Shown: positions 22,510 through 34,172, counted from the stretch's first letter. The stretch is 64,000 nucleotides of DNA from Vombatus ursinus (GCF_900497805.2 NW_020954630.1:10920449-10984448); one strand, 5' to 3'. Numbers and translations: made by a program. The notes: a model not told the origin generated them from the sequence alone.

Positions 22510-22765
22510 TAGATATATAAATTATATAGGGATAAGTACTAGACCTGTGATTTTACTGCCATATAGTGGCATGCAAATTAACTGGGGAAAAGTAACATAA
22601 TTAATTTTGGTATACAATAAACTTTATAACTTTTTGTATCTTTAAATTTTTTTCTAATATGCAATATGACCTCACTTTCCTGCAGTCACTTACTTTTCGC
22701 AATTTGGTATTGAGTTCACAAGATTTTAACATATATTCTTTAACTCTTCACCAAGAGATTATATC
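22125..22765. repeat. Unassigned DNA with a (GATA)n microsatellite
   Basis: A clean GATA run at about 22455-22509, about 13 units. The rest is AT-rich and unrecognised. Confidence 0.8.
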
Positions 22766-22769
22766 TATC

Positions 22770-22920
22770 TGGGGCAGCTAGGTGGCCCAGTAGATAGAGC
22801 ACCGGCCCTGGACTCAGGAGGACCTACGTTCAAATTTGACCTCAGACACTTACTAGCTAGATGTATGACCCTGGGCAAGACATTTAACCCCATTGCCTCA
22901 CCCCCCCCCAAAAAAAAAGA
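22770..22920 (+). mobile_element. WSINE1-like CORE-SINE
   Basis: GGGGCAGCTAGGTGGCCCAG, ACGTTCAAATTTGACCTCAG, ATGACCCTGGGCAAGACATT, then a C run and an A tail. Confidence 0.93.
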
Positions 22921-22971
22921 CATTACACCTATTATATTGGATCTTTGACAAATAGTCCAATATTTAGAAAT

Positions 22972-25512
22972 TAAAAAACAAAATCAAAAGAATGAAAAAA
23001 TAGAAGAAAATGTGAAATATCTCATTGGAAAAACAACTGACCTGGAAAACAGATTGAGGACAGACACTTTTAAAATTATTGAACTACTTGAAATCCATGA
23101 TCAAAAAAGAGCTTGGACATCATATTTCAAGAAATTATTAAGGAAAACTGCCCTGATATCCTAGAACCAGAGGGTAAAATATAAATTGAAACAATTCACC
23201 AATCACCTCCTGAAAGAGATCCCCAAATGAAAACTCTCAGGAATATCACAGCCAAATTCTACAGCTCCTAGGTCAAGGAGAAAATACTGCAAGCAGCTAG
23301 AAAGAAACAATTCAAATATTGTAGATCCATACCCAGGATAACACAAAACTTAGCAGCTTCTACATTAAAGGATCAGAGAGCTTAGAATATAATATTCTGG
23401 AAGACAAAGGAACCAGAATTACAACTAAGAATAATCTACCCAGCAAAACTGCTCATGGGTAGGCTGAGCCACTAGGAAAATAATAAATATCATAATTAAA
23501 TAATAAATAATTAAGTAGTAAATATTACAAAACAGTAAAAATGACAATTCCACCTAAATCAATTTACTTATTCAATGTCATAACAATCAAACTATTAAAC
23601 TATTAAAAAATCATTTTGTAGAGCTAGAAAAAAAAATAATAACAAAATTATCTGGAAGAACAAAAGGTCACAGGGAAAAATGTAAAGGAGGTGGCCTAGC
23701 TATATCAAATCTCAAACTATATTATAAAATGGTGGTCATCAAAACAATCTGGTACTGCCTAAGAGATACAGTAGTGGATCAGTGGAATATATCATGTACA
23801 CAATAAACAATAGGTAATGACCATAGTAATCTAGTGTTTCATAAATACGAAGATCCCTGCTTTTGGGTTAAATACTCACCATTTGACAAAATGCTGGGAA
23901 ATCTGGAAAGCAATTTGGCAAAATCTAGGTATAGACCAACATATCACACTATATACCAAGATAAGATCAAAATGATTACATACTTTATACATAAAGGGTG
24001 ACATCATAAGCAAATTAGAGGAGTGTAGAAGAGTTTACCTGTCAGATCTATTGAAATGGGAAGAATTTCTGACCAAAAAAGAGATAGAGGGTATTACAAA
24101 AAGTAAAATGAATAATTTTTATTATATTAAATTAAAAAAGTTTTGCACACACAAAACCAATGCAGCCAAGATTAGAAGGAAAGGAGAAAATTGGGGGGAG
24201 TGGAAATTTACGCCAAGTTTCATTGGAAAAGGCTTCATTTCTCACATATATAGAGAACTGAGTCAGATATATAAGAATATGAATCATTCCCCAATTGATA
24301 AATGGTCAAAGGACCAGGCAATTTTCAGATGAAGAAATCAAAGTTATCTACAGTCATATGGAAAAATGCTCTAAATAACTGTTGGTTTTTGTTTTTGTTG
24401 TTGAATTGTTTCAGTTGTATACGACTCTTTGTGACTCTATTTGGGGTTTTCCTGGCAAAGATACTGGAATGGTTTGCCATTTCCTTCCCCAGTTCATTTT
24501 ACAGGTGAGGAGCTGAGGCGAACAGTTAAGTGACTTGCCTAGGGTCACACAGCTAGTAAGTGTCTGAAGCCAGATTGAACTCATGAAGATGTCTTCCTGA
24601 TTCTAAGCCCAGTGCTCTATCCATTATGCCATCTAGCTGCCCCCAATATTGATTATAGAATACAAATTAGGTACCACCTCATACCTTTGGCTAATATGAC
24701 AGAAAAGGAAAATGTCAAATGTTGGAGAGGATGTGGGAAAATTGGGACACCGATGTACTATTGGTGGGGCTGTGAACTAAACCATTCTGAAGAGCAAACT
24801 GGAACTATGCCCAAAGGGCTATAGAAATTATGCATGCCCTTTGACCCAGCAATACTATTACTGATCCTGTATCCCAGAGAGATTTAAAAAAAGGAACAGG
24901 ACCTAAAAGTACAAAAATATTTATAGTAGCTCTTTTTGTGGTGGCAAAGAATTGGAAATTGAGTGAATGCCCATCACTTGGGGAATGGCTGAACAAGTTG
25001 TAGTATATGATTGTGGTGGAATTATATTGTGCTATAAAAAATGATGAACAAGATGCTCTCAAAAAAACCTGAAAAAACTTAACATGAACTGGTGCAAAGT
25101 AAAGTGAACAGAAACAAAATATTGTACACAGTAACAACAATACTGTAAGATGATCAACTGTGAATGACTTCACTATTCTCAGCAATACAAAGATCCAAGA
25201 AAATTCCAAAGGGCTTATGATGAAAAAATGCCTTCTAACCCCAAATAAAGAACTGATGGAGTCTGAATGCATATTAAAGCATACTATTTTTTTATTTTTC
25301 TTGTTGAGTTTGTTTTTGGTCTGTGTTTTCTTTCACAGCATACCTAATAAGGGAATATGTTTTGTATGACTGTACATGTATAACCTATATCGAATCACTT
25401 GCCATCTAAGGGAAGGTGGAAAGAAGAGAGAGGGGGAGAATTTGGAACTCAAAATTTTAAAAAGTGAATGTTAAAAACTGTTTTTACATGTAATTGAAAA
25501 AAATATTGAAAC
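22972..25512 (+). mobile_element. L1 LINE with large internal deletion, interrupted by a SINE
   Basis: Starts inside ORF1 (AATGTGAAATATCTCATTGG; GKTTDLENR-type coding). ORF1 runs to about 23450 (ACCCAGCAAAACTGCTCATG). It then jumps to the C-terminal third of ORF2 at about 23535 (ATGACAATTCCACCTAAATC), with endonuclease and most of RT missing. The longest remaining piece (24051-24332) reads WEEFLTKKEIEGITKSKMNN and HSPIDKWSKDQ. The 3' UTR ends near 25512. A SINE lies at 24393-24646. Confidence 0.92.
24393..24646 (-). mobile_element. MAR1-like CORE-SINE inside the L1
   Basis: Antisense: TTGTTGTTGAATTGTTTCAG, GGAATGGTTTGCCATTTCCT, GGTCACACAGCTAGTAAGTG, ending CATCTAGCTGCCCCC. Confidence 0.93.
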
Positions 25513-25539
25513 ATATTTTTTAAAAAAGTAATTAGTGAG

Positions 25540-26175
25540 GGAAAGATCAGTAGGTGGGAGATCAGAAAAGACTCATATAGGTAGCATTCAAAGTCAGTTT
25601 TGAAGAAAATAATTAGAGGCAGAAGTGAGGAGGAAGCATACTTCAGGCTTGAGGGACAACTCAAAGACACAGAAGAGGAAGATAGAATGTCATGTTCAGA
25701 GTGGAGGATATAGGTCAATATTGCTGAAATGCAGAGTGCAGGAGGTTAGAAAGATAGGTTGGAGCCAGATTTTGAAAGCCAAGCAGAGGAGCCCTATGTT
25801 TTGTCAGAAAGGCAAGAGGGAGTCATCAAAATTTATTGAGTAATAGAGTAACATGGTAGGAGACTACATCTTAAGAAAAATCATTTTATAGAAAAAGCAG
25901 CTATGTGAAGGATAGATTAGAGTAGGAAGAGACTTAAGGTAGTTAGGAGTTTATTGCAGTATGGTTAAGAGGTGATGGGGTAGTAACTATATGTGCAGAG
26001 AGAAGGATGTAGATACAAGAGATGTTGTAGAGGAAGACTTGACAAGAAATGGCCACTAATTAGATATGTGAAGTGAGGGAGAGTGAGGAGTCAAGGATGA
26101 TGCCAAGGTTGTGAACCTAGATGATGAGAAGGATGGTGGTGTCATTAATAGGAATAAAGAAGACTAATTTACATC
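25540..26175 (-). repeat. L2 LINE ORF2 fragment, antisense
   Basis: GAGTCAAGGATGATGCCAAG, GGATGGTGGTGTCATTAATA and GGTTGGAGCCAGATTTTGAA follow the reverse complement of L2 ORF2 C-terminal coding DNA. Confidence 0.7.
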
Positions 26176-27510
26176 TGTACATGCAAGACTGCATATAACA
26201 TTTGAGACTTTACTGTATGGCACCGGGGAAACAAGTGAATGGACATTCTTGATGCCTATTCAAAGACGGTAGAATACTGTTCTGAATTTGGGATGAGGAC
26301 TGTGAGATTAAGAAAAAGGAAAAAATGTAGCCCTGCCTATTTGCCCAGGACAGCAAATTCCAAAGAGGGAAAACTGTAAGGCTGGTTTCTCTAGACATGC
26401 CCAGTTCTAACATGGAGACACCATTGAGGAGCCTTTTGAGCACAGCTAGTCTGCCTAATGTGGAGCTTGCTTTGTCCCCGACCGCACAGGTAAGGGTAAC
26501 CTCCTCTGATTAGCTGCCTGCATCTTTAAAACTGGCAAGACTGAGCCATTCAGTCTTTTCAGCCACTCTTTTCCACCACCCTCTTTCTGCTGCTCTCTTA
26601 TCAGCTGCATCCAGAGAGTGAAAATCTCACAGTGAAGATTCCATGTACTAAACCAGGGAGAAGGGTCCCTCTCTTTTACCTGGGTTCTGGAAAATGGAAC
26701 ACTGGGTACGTGTTTCTCTTCTGCATTGTTCGCTCTCCTCAGTTTCAGGTGCCAAATGTTATCCCCAAAGACCCTGGGAGTTTGAGACCCGGTGACTTTG
26801 GAGCCAAGATTGCAAGTGGGATAGTTCAGCCAGCCAGTCCATCATGGAAGCCCTCTGAAGCCAGGGTGCCTGGGACTCAAGCTTAAAGGATCTTTTGGAC
26901 TTGGAACTGGGACTGTGCTCTATGTGAACTGAGCTAAGTTATGAACTTAAGTCCCTTCCCCTCTGAAAAGCCTGAGGTGTTACAAAGGGAGAAGAATTAT
27001 GCCTTTCACATACTGGGGGAGTAAATTTATACATTTGGGATTCTCTTTTGAAGTTATTATTTCTTGTTTAATAAGGGTGGATGTATATGGGAGATAGAAG
27101 GAAGGAAGATTTGGTCTCCACAGCAACCTTGTCCTATGGAGTAGATTCAGGTTCCAATTCCTATAGTTACAAGGATATACAGGGAGGGGCTGAGGTGCAC
27201 TTGTTTTGCAGATCATTAAATGTACCTTCTGCCTCAGGAATCCACTACAGGACCTTAAAGTACATATCAGTAGATCTGTGAGATTTAAAAACCTAAGAAT
27301 AAAGTGGCAGCAACAGCCCACACAACCATGAGATTACTGCAGGTCTTTCTTCCACGGAGCACAGCAATGCCACTGAAGTATGATCTCAATCTAGCTTTCC
27401 CAGATCCAACTAGAACTCCCCAAAGACCCTCCCCACATGCCTTAGAACTCCATGTCCTCCTTATCAGACTAGTTTCTCTCCAATATAGCAAACATCTGGT
27501 GCTAGGGTAG
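26175..27510. other. Unassigned stretch, possibly an old retroelement
   Basis: GC-richer than its surroundings. The 84-codon plus-strand frame (26632-26886) reads GRRVPLFYLGSGKWNTGYVF and FQVPNVIPKDPGSLRPGDFG. I do not recognise it. The style recalls LTR or leader sequence of an endogenous retrovirus fossil, but I find no paired duplication or TG...CA ends, so no element is called. Confidence 0.3.
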
Positions 27511-27519
27511 GCAGTAGAG

Positions 27520-27744
27520 TAGGGATCCTTCATCTTTTTGTGTCTTGGACCCCTTTGGCAGCGTGGTGAAGCCTATGGCCCCTTCAGAGAATAATATTTT
27601 TAAATGATTGACAGAAATGTTAAATTTCAGTTAGAGGTCAGTGAAAATAACAACTTAATTTATTCCCTTTCCAAGTTTGTGAGTCCCCTGAAATTTATCA
27701 GTACAATCCCTGGGGGTCCATAGACGCCAAATGAAGAGTCCCTG
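27520..27744 (+). mobile_element. hAT (Charlie-like) non-autonomous element with degenerate 8-bp duplications
   Basis: Ends TAGGGATCCTTCATC and, inverted, CAGGGACTCTTCATT form terminal inverted repeats continuing into GTCTTGGACCCC versus GTCTATGGACCCC. Flanks CAGTAGAG (27512-27519) and CTCTAGAG (27745-27752) agree at 6 of 8 positions. No transposase. Confidence 0.85.
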
Positions 27745-27911
27745 CTCTAGAGAATGTCTCAGACCACTTCTCTGTACTGGGTAGGGTCTAAGGAATGCAA
27801 GAGGTTCTCCACCTCTGGTCTAGACTATCTCTTCCTACCCTCCCCAACTCCACCTCCCCACCCCAACCTTGGCTCGGCCCAGCCCCAAGGATTTCTAAGT
27901 CCTGAACTTCT

Positions 27912-28163
27912 TGCTGTTATTGTTCAGTCATTTCAGTCATATCTGACTCATGAAGAGCCCATTTGGGGTTTTCTTGGTGGAGATACTGGAGTAGTTTGCC
28001 ATTTCCTTATCCAACTCATTTTACATATGAGGAAACTGAGGCATACAGGGTAAAGTGACTTGCCCAGACCACACGACCAGTAAATGTCTGATGCCAGATT
28101 TGAACTCAGGCCTTCCTGACTCCAGGCCCTGAACTCTATCCACTGCACCACCTGGCTGTCCTA
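27912..28163 (-). mobile_element. MAR1-like CORE-SINE
   Basis: TTGTTCAGTCATTTCAGTCA, GGAGTAGTTTGCCATTTCCT, TGATGCCAGATTTGAACTCA, CACCACCTGGCTGTCC. Confidence 0.92.
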
Positions 28164-28727
28164 AGTCCTGAACTATTAAATTCACAAACTGTAAAAACTG
28201 CTGAGATGTTGCATAAAATAAGTATTATAACCTGGTATCCAAACAGGCCACAATTGGTCTTGAAAGCTCTGTTCCATTTGTTAACTTTCCATCTCTATGC
28301 TGGATTGTATGTCCCCAGGAGGTTCAATTTGGTGAATACCATCAACCCTTTCCATTTGGCTCATCAGGCTGAATATCAAGGCTAATGAGACACCAGTCTC
28401 AAGTGGCAATGGCATTTAAGGCTCTGTAGATGTAGCCAAGTCATAATTCCTTGTTAATTTTTTTAAGCTAGCACTAGGCTCCAGTAGGAGAGATGAAGAC
28501 CAGAATAAAAATGAGCAGGATAGTATGCACATCTACCGGTGTTCATTCATCACAGGTCTGTGGAACCACGCCCTCCAAAAAGTGAGCAATGAGGACAAGG
28601 ATGTTACATACCTGTTCCTGACTTCAGGTCTGGGAGAAGCCAACATGTTCTGCCACGGTTACTTCCCTCCACTGGAGCCAGCATACCTAACCATTGAACC
28701 TAAGGAGAAAGGGGCATGTCAAAAGTC
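28163..28727. other. Unassigned DNA with a short open frame
   Basis: A plus-strand frame from 28525 reads SFITGLWNHALQKVSNEDKD and TYLFLTSGLGEANMFCHGYF before running into hAT sequence. It looks protein-like, but I cannot assign it. It may be a scrap of a processed pseudogene. Confidence 0.3.
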
Positions 28728-28905
28728 TCGTTGGGCTCCAGACCCCTTTGGTGGTCTGGTACAGCCTATGGACCCCTTCTCAGAATAATGTTTTAAAATG
28801 ATTGAAGGAAATGCTAAATATAAGTTAGAGGTCAGTGAAAAGAATAATGTAATTTTCTTCTCATTCAAATTCATGGAACCCCTGAAATCTATTCACAGAA
28901 CCTCA
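28728..28905 (+). mobile_element. hAT (Charlie-like) element fragment
   Basis: CCAGACCCCTTTGGTGGTCT, AGCCTATGGACCCCTTCTCA and TAAGTTAGAGGTCAGTGAAA are shared with the copy at 27520-27744. The terminal repeats are lost. Confidence 0.8.
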
Positions 28906-28929
28906 TATGTGGCTATATTCTGCTAAGTA

Positions 28930-29400
28930 GGGATTGGCCCGGTGACCAGTCTGACTGTCTAAGTGGGAAGTAATGAAGGGCACCATGGCCCAGGCCTGGG
29001 GAAATCTCCAGGTGAGGGGATCCCTGATGAACTTGCACTGAACTTGCCTACTCAAGGTCTAGGGATCACCAGCGGCCTTCACATCCATTCATGAGCTTCC
29101 TGTAAGGTGGGAAATGTATATCTGAGCATAGCCAGGTACTCAAAGGACAACTCTAATTGTAATTGCAGCCCTGTGGAGTCCTCTGCTGGGAAGTTGTGGA
29201 ACAGCAAGTGTCTTGGTCCTAATCTGTGGCTTCTTCAAAAAAAAAAAATCATCAGACAATACTATCATCCTAAATCAAGATACAAGGGAGCATAAACCTC
29301 TCATTGGGCGTAATTTGGAGCTAAGGTTTCTCAGGATTTCTAAAATCTAAGGGACTGAGAAGGAATTAGACAGCAAAGGGTAGGAGTAGAGATCATGGAA
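28930..29400. other. Nothing recognised
   Basis: Single-copy-looking DNA with no named repeat and no credible exon. Confidence 0.35.
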
Positions 29401-29403
29401 CCA

Positions 29404-29575
29404 TAGATTTAGAACTGAAAGGGACTTTAGAGGTCATCAATCTAACCTCTGAATTTTGCAGAAGTGGAAATGGAGAAAGGTTAAGTAATTCTCTCAAGGG
29501 GAAACAGATATCAATTGACAGAACCAGGACTCAAACCCAGATCCTTGACTCCAAATTCAACATGATTCCCCAGAT
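29404..29575 (-). repeat. MIR-like CORE-SINE fragment
   Basis: TTAGAACTGAAAGGGACTTT, AGAGGTCATC and AACCAGGACTCAAACCCAGA. Confidence 0.65.
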
Positions 29576-29762
29576 TTTACAGACTAACAGAATCCCAGTC
29601 AGAATGGATCTCATCAGCCATCTAGTCCAAACTATATCCCCCCTCCCCAAAAAAAGAATCCCCACTACAACATGCCTGAGAAGTGTTTCAACCCACTGTG
29701 TTCCTGTTCTCCTCCTTGGGATAGATCTGATTAGTTTCTCCAAAGAGATAAAAGAAGAGAAG

Positions 29763-30013
29763 AAGGATTTATTAGGCACATACTATGTGTCAGGCACTTT
29801 ACAAATAGTATCTCATTTGATAGTTACAGTAATCCTATGAGGTAAGTGCTACTGTTACCGTCATTTTACAGTAGAGGAAATGGAGGCAGACAGAGATTAA
29901 GTGACTTGCCCAGGATACCACAGCTAGGAATCATTTAAGGCCAAATTTGAACTCAGGTCTTTCTGACTCCTAGCCCAGTGGTCTGTGCACTTGGATGCCA
30001 CCTGGCTGCCTCA
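29763..30013 (-). repeat. MIR CORE-SINE
   Basis: GGCACATACTATGTGTCAGG, CCTATGAGGTAAGTGCTACT, AGTGACTTGCCCAGGATACC and GCCACCTGGCTGCCTC in antisense order. Confidence 0.85.
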
Positions 30014-30083
30014 AAGATTCTGCAACACAGACATCAATAGGAATATTTTTTTTTTCATTTAGAGGCAAAAACTGTTAGCAAGG

Positions 30084-30761
30084 TGTAAGGGAAACTGAGG
30101 AGATCCTCCTCAGCCCCTCGCACGGCTGCCTCATGACCTGACATAAGTAATGTAATTTAAAGTTAGTATGCGTGACCAGGAGCACCAAGGGAACAGAACA
30201 TCAAAGAATAAAACAAACTATATTACCAGGGCAGAACAATTCTTTACCGCAAGGAATATCTTTATAACGTATCCAAGGAACTGGGCTCTCCTTGGATATG
30301 TACATAAAAAATAGGCATCTGGAGCTTTGGCCAAGCTCCAACTTTGTTCTAAGGCTATTCTCCCGTGGTTTACATAGATATAAAAAGGGTCACTTGGGAA
30401 AGGGACTTTTGAAGGTCTTCGTTTCAGAGATGGGGACACCCACTCTGTTGACTTTCCCAACTGAGACCCTGACGGCTGTGATACAGGACTCCTCCAGTCA
30501 GGTGTTCAAGAGTGGATGCTTCCTCAGATTGGTGATGTATTTCTTCTTCTTTATCTCTCTATCTTTCTGTTTCTTAGAAGCCTTTGCTTCTAAGATTGTA
30601 TAATCATATGTAATCATATTTATGTGCATGTCTGTTAATGATTATTGTTATTATTAAATCATTTATAAGCAAGGAACAGTGTGAACGTGTCTTTGTGGGT
30701 ACAGATCCGAACCTGTGAAACAAATTATAAGTGCTGCAGCCTGTAACACCTTATTGTTACA
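30084..30761 (+). mobile_element. Solo LTR (fossil endogenous retrovirus)
   Basis: 678 bp, begins TGTAAGGG and ends TTGTTACA, with TGTAA/TTACA inverted ends. CAAGG lies directly outside both ends (30079-30083 and 30762-30766), a perfect 5-bp target-site duplication. Inside, in the expected order, are a TATA box (TATAAAAA, 30379-30386) and ATTAAA (30653-30658). No adjacent viral coding DNA, so it is a solo LTR left by recombination. Class not resolved. The preserved duplication argues for moderate age. Confidence 0.85.
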
Positions 30762-30769
30762 CAAGGTAT

Positions 30770-31915
30770 GAAGTTAGGGTGAAGGATGGGCAGTAGTGTT
30801 ACAAAGGATAATCCAACTATAGGCACAGTGAGGCTGGGAGAGGGGACAGTCCAGCCTTCCTTCCTCTAAGGATTAGGGACAGTCAAAAGGTGATTGTGCT
30901 GGACAGCAATTTGGCTATTGGAGGCAAGGCTTAAGGAGAGCAGTCATCACAGACAGGAAGGGTGTCCACACAGATGTTGGAGCCCTGAGATAAAACCCCA
31001 TGTTAGTTATGGATCTGGTCTAGTCTTTGGGGAGAAACAAAAACTACACATGAAGAAAAGTAGTAAATGAGACCAGCTAGCTGGTATATAATTAAGTGTT
31101 AAGTCGCATGGCACAAAGTAGCCCCAGATTGTATGTGTATGCCCTACGAGTCCAAATTACATACAAAGTAATGTGGGAATTTCAAGCTATGACATGCCTT
31201 TCCCAGCATCCCTGATGCCTCTATCTGATTGGAACATGACATGATTTTAGGGGTCTTAAAATCATATAAGTATTGTGAAATTTTACCACCAAAGATTCAT
31301 TCCTTTAAGCAAATGTATTTAATGGTAATTTAATAAAATATTCACATTATTAGAATGCCAGTACACCTAGAAAAGGTAATACATTAAACATTTTTCAAAT
31401 AGTAACACCTTAGATTATTTGTATTAACAGGCATTTTACCAATTACCAGGCAGGTACCAAGAACAGTGCTAAGAACACATTGGCTTGCAAATCAAAAGCT
31501 GGGATTCGACTGGCTGAGCCTTGCTCGGTTTCACCTAGCTCAATTTCATATCTAAAATGACTGGATTGAACTCAGTGTTCTGTAAGACTTCCTTCTAGCT
31601 CTAACATTCTGTTCCTTTCCAGGCGGCACTCCTAATTCTCCTGCTCTTTCTCCACAATGCCCCAGAAACTTCTTAGCGAAGCTCACTTGTCCTCTAGACT
31701 TTACCCCTTCACACAATGAAAGTACCTCCCTTGTGGCCTCTCCCTCTGTTTGACTGGTTCTTCCCAGAACCCCCATTTTAAGCAGGAGGTGCAAGCCAAC
31801 CACATCTTCGCTCCTCTCTAGGCTGTAGTCCTGACTCCGCTAGACTTCGTATGCAACACCGGGGTGCCGAGCTCTTTCATTTGTTTCCCCTTCCTCACTT
31901 TTTAGCTCCCTTTTA
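30770..31915. other. Nothing recognised
   Basis: Mixed-composition DNA after the solo LTR. A minus-strand frame at 31552-31803 has no recognisable domain. Confidence 0.35.
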
Positions 31916-31917
31916 TG

Positions 31918-32056
31918 TATTGTCCCTCCCCATTCAAATGTAAGCTCCTGGAAGGCAGGGGCTGTCTTTCTTTCTACTTATACTTGTATTCCCAGAACTT
32001 AACACAGTGCCTGGTACACAGTAAGAGCTTAATAAATGCTGGTTGACTTGATTTGT
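31918..32056 (+). repeat. L2 LINE 3' end
   Basis: TGTAAGCTCCTGGAAGGCAG, TTAACACAGTGCCTGGTACA and GAGCTTAATAAATGCTGGTT. Confidence 0.88.
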
Positions 32057-32149
32057 GGTTTAATCAGAAAGTTTGTCAAATTCTCTCCCTTGTCTCCATG
32101 AACTCTTTCTGATCTCTGAAGTCAATTACTGCCCCTTTCTTCCCCAAAA

Positions 32150-32745
32150 TTATTATTAATAATAACAGCTACCATTTATATAGAGCTTCAAGATTTGTAA
32201 AACATTTATTATATACATACTACATATAAATACTATATAGTGTTTAGGTATACATACTATGTGTATATGATATGTCCATAATATACTATATACACATAAT
32301 ATATACACACTATACATAAACACTTAGTGATTATATATAGCGCATGTGTTACATGTAAATAGTACATTTATATGTATTTTATATATAGTGTATATTGTTA
32401 CATGTATATAGTATATCATGGATAGTGTTAATATATAGTATGTATTGTTACATATGTATGGTACATTATATATAGTGTATATGTGCTACATGTATATAGT
32501 GCATTATGTATAGTATTTATATATAGTATGTATATGTTACATGTACATAGTAGATTATGTATAGTATTACTATATAGTGCATATGTGTGTATGAATTTGA
32601 TCTTCAGAACAACGAGGTAGATGTTATTATTATCCCCATTTTATCCGGTCAGAAAACTGAAACTGAGACCAAAGTTAAGTGACTTGCCCAGAGACACATA
32701 GCTATTAAGTGTCTAAGGTAAGGTTTGAATTTAGGTCTTCCCTAT
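32150..32745 (-). repeat. MIR CORE-SINE split by an internal tandem array
   Basis: MIR antisense starts with AATAACAGCTACCATTTATA and CAAGATTTGTAAAACATTTA (to about 32210). It resumes at about 32598 with GATCTTCAGAACAACGAGGT, then ATTATTATCCCCATTTTATC and GTGACTTGCCCAGAGACACA. The 0.38 kb between is the AT-rich array at 32215-32595. Confidence 0.8.
32215..32595. repeat. AT-rich minisatellite, unit about 45-55 bp
   Basis: Imperfect repeats built around ATATAGTGTATATTGTTACA and TGTATATAGTACATTATGTA. At least five variable copies are visible between about 32330 and 32580. Confidence 0.75.
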
Positions 32746-32747
32746 TG

Positions 32748-33830
32748 CAATCAATCAACAAACATTTATTAAGCTTGACTATGTTCCAGGCACTATGCTT
32801 AGAACTCAAGCTACAAAGAAAGGCAAAAACAGTGCCTGTATTCAAGGAGTTTACATTCTAATGAGAGAGACAACACATGAATAAGTAGGTGTATACAAGA
32901 TACATACAGAGTATACATAATGTAACCTTAAAAGGAAGGCTCTAGAGTCTGGGATGACCAGAGATCTCCTACAAAACATGGTATTTGAACTGAGTCAAAG
33001 CAGAATTCTAGAAGGGAGAGATGAGGAGGGAGAGCGTTCCAGGCATGAGCATCAGCCAGAACAAAAGCAAGAATCAAGAAATGGAGTGCTGTATGCCTGA
33101 AACAGCAAATAGGCCCATATAATTGGATTATGTGGAAGGGCCAGGTCATGAAGAATTTCAAATGTCATACAAAGGACCTTTTATTGGATCCTGGAAGTAA
33201 GAGAGAGCCACTGGAGTTTATGGAGTAGATGACACAGTCAGACCTATGCTTTAGAAAATTACTTTAGCTGCTTGGTGGGGGTTGGATTAGAGTAGAGAGA
33301 AATTTGAAGCAGAGAGACCAATTAGAAAGCTGTTGCAACAGTCCAGGTGAGAATTGATCATGCCTGTACCAGGGTGGTGGCTCTGTGAGTGCAGCAAAGG
33401 GCACACAGAGGGAAAATGTTATGATCACAGAGAGGACAAGATTTGGTATCTAATTGAATATGTGGGATGAGTAAGACTGAGCAGCCAGAGATGAGGCTGA
33501 GATTGTGAACCTGGATGACTCGGAAGATGACAACGCCCTCAACAACATTTGGAAAGTCTGGGCAAGGGAATGGTTTTGGGGGGGAAAGATAATAAAATGT
33601 ATCCTGCACAAGCTGAGTTTGAGATGCCTATGGGACATCCAGACGGAAATAGCTACCAGGCAGCTGGTGATATGAGACTGAAGTTCAGGGGAGAGCCTGG
33701 CACTAGATAGATAGATCTGGGAATCAGCTGCAAAAAGATGATAATTAAACTCATGGAGCTAGGGAGATGACCAAGTGAGAGCATAAAGAGAAAAAAGAAG
33801 AAAGTCCAGGATAGAGTGGCGATTAGTGAA
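32748..33830 (-). repeat. L2 LINE, about 1.1 kb of ORF2 and 3' end, antisense
   Basis: Reverse complement of the L2 tail (AACAAACATTTATTAAGCTT, ATGTTCCAGGCACTATGCTT) continuing into ORF2 coding DNA (AGAGCGTTCCAGGCATGAGC, AGCTGTTGCAACAGTCCAGG, GATGCCTATGGGACATCCAG). One of the longest L2 copies here, interrupted by small gaps. Confidence 0.88.
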
Positions 33831-33894
33831 ATTCAAGTTTGACATGCTCTTTACTCTACCAAGTTACCTCTCTATTACCTTATATTTATCATAC

Positions 33895-34060
33895 AGCTAT
33901 AGAGCCAGAGCCAGAAGGGACTGTCGGCTCCAAACCCCACATTTAACAAATGAGGAAATCAGGGCCCAGAGATGCTAAGTAGTTTGCCCAATTCACACCA
34001 GCATTAAGTGGCAACCCTTGTTGAATCCAAGTTCAGTGTTCTTTATCTACCTGTTTATAT
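33895..34060 (-). repeat. MIR-like CORE-SINE fragment
   Basis: CAGAGCCAGAAGGGACTGTC, AAATGAGGAAATCAGGGCCC and AAGTAGTTTGCCCAATTCAC. Confidence 0.6.
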
Positions 34061-34069
34061 GTGGGATAA

Positions 34070-34172
34070 AAAGAAAAACTTCTTGAGGGTAAAGTCTTTG
34101 TCCTCCAGTTCCTAACAGAACTCTTTATACATGCAAAGTGCTTTATTAATATTTGTTGACCTAACATGAATT
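34070..34172 (+). repeat. L2 LINE 3' terminal fragment
   Basis: CTTCTTGAGGGTAAAGTCTT and GCTTTATTAATATTTGTTGA. Confidence 0.6.

Noticed and set aside
24805-25272. A 155-codon minus-strand open frame
   Set aside because: It is the antisense of the L1 ORF2 end and 3' UTR. Similar antisense frames appear in the other L1 copies.
26632-26886. An 84-codon plus-strand frame as a host gene
   Set aside because: No recognised homologue or splice context. Kept only as part of an unassigned stretch.
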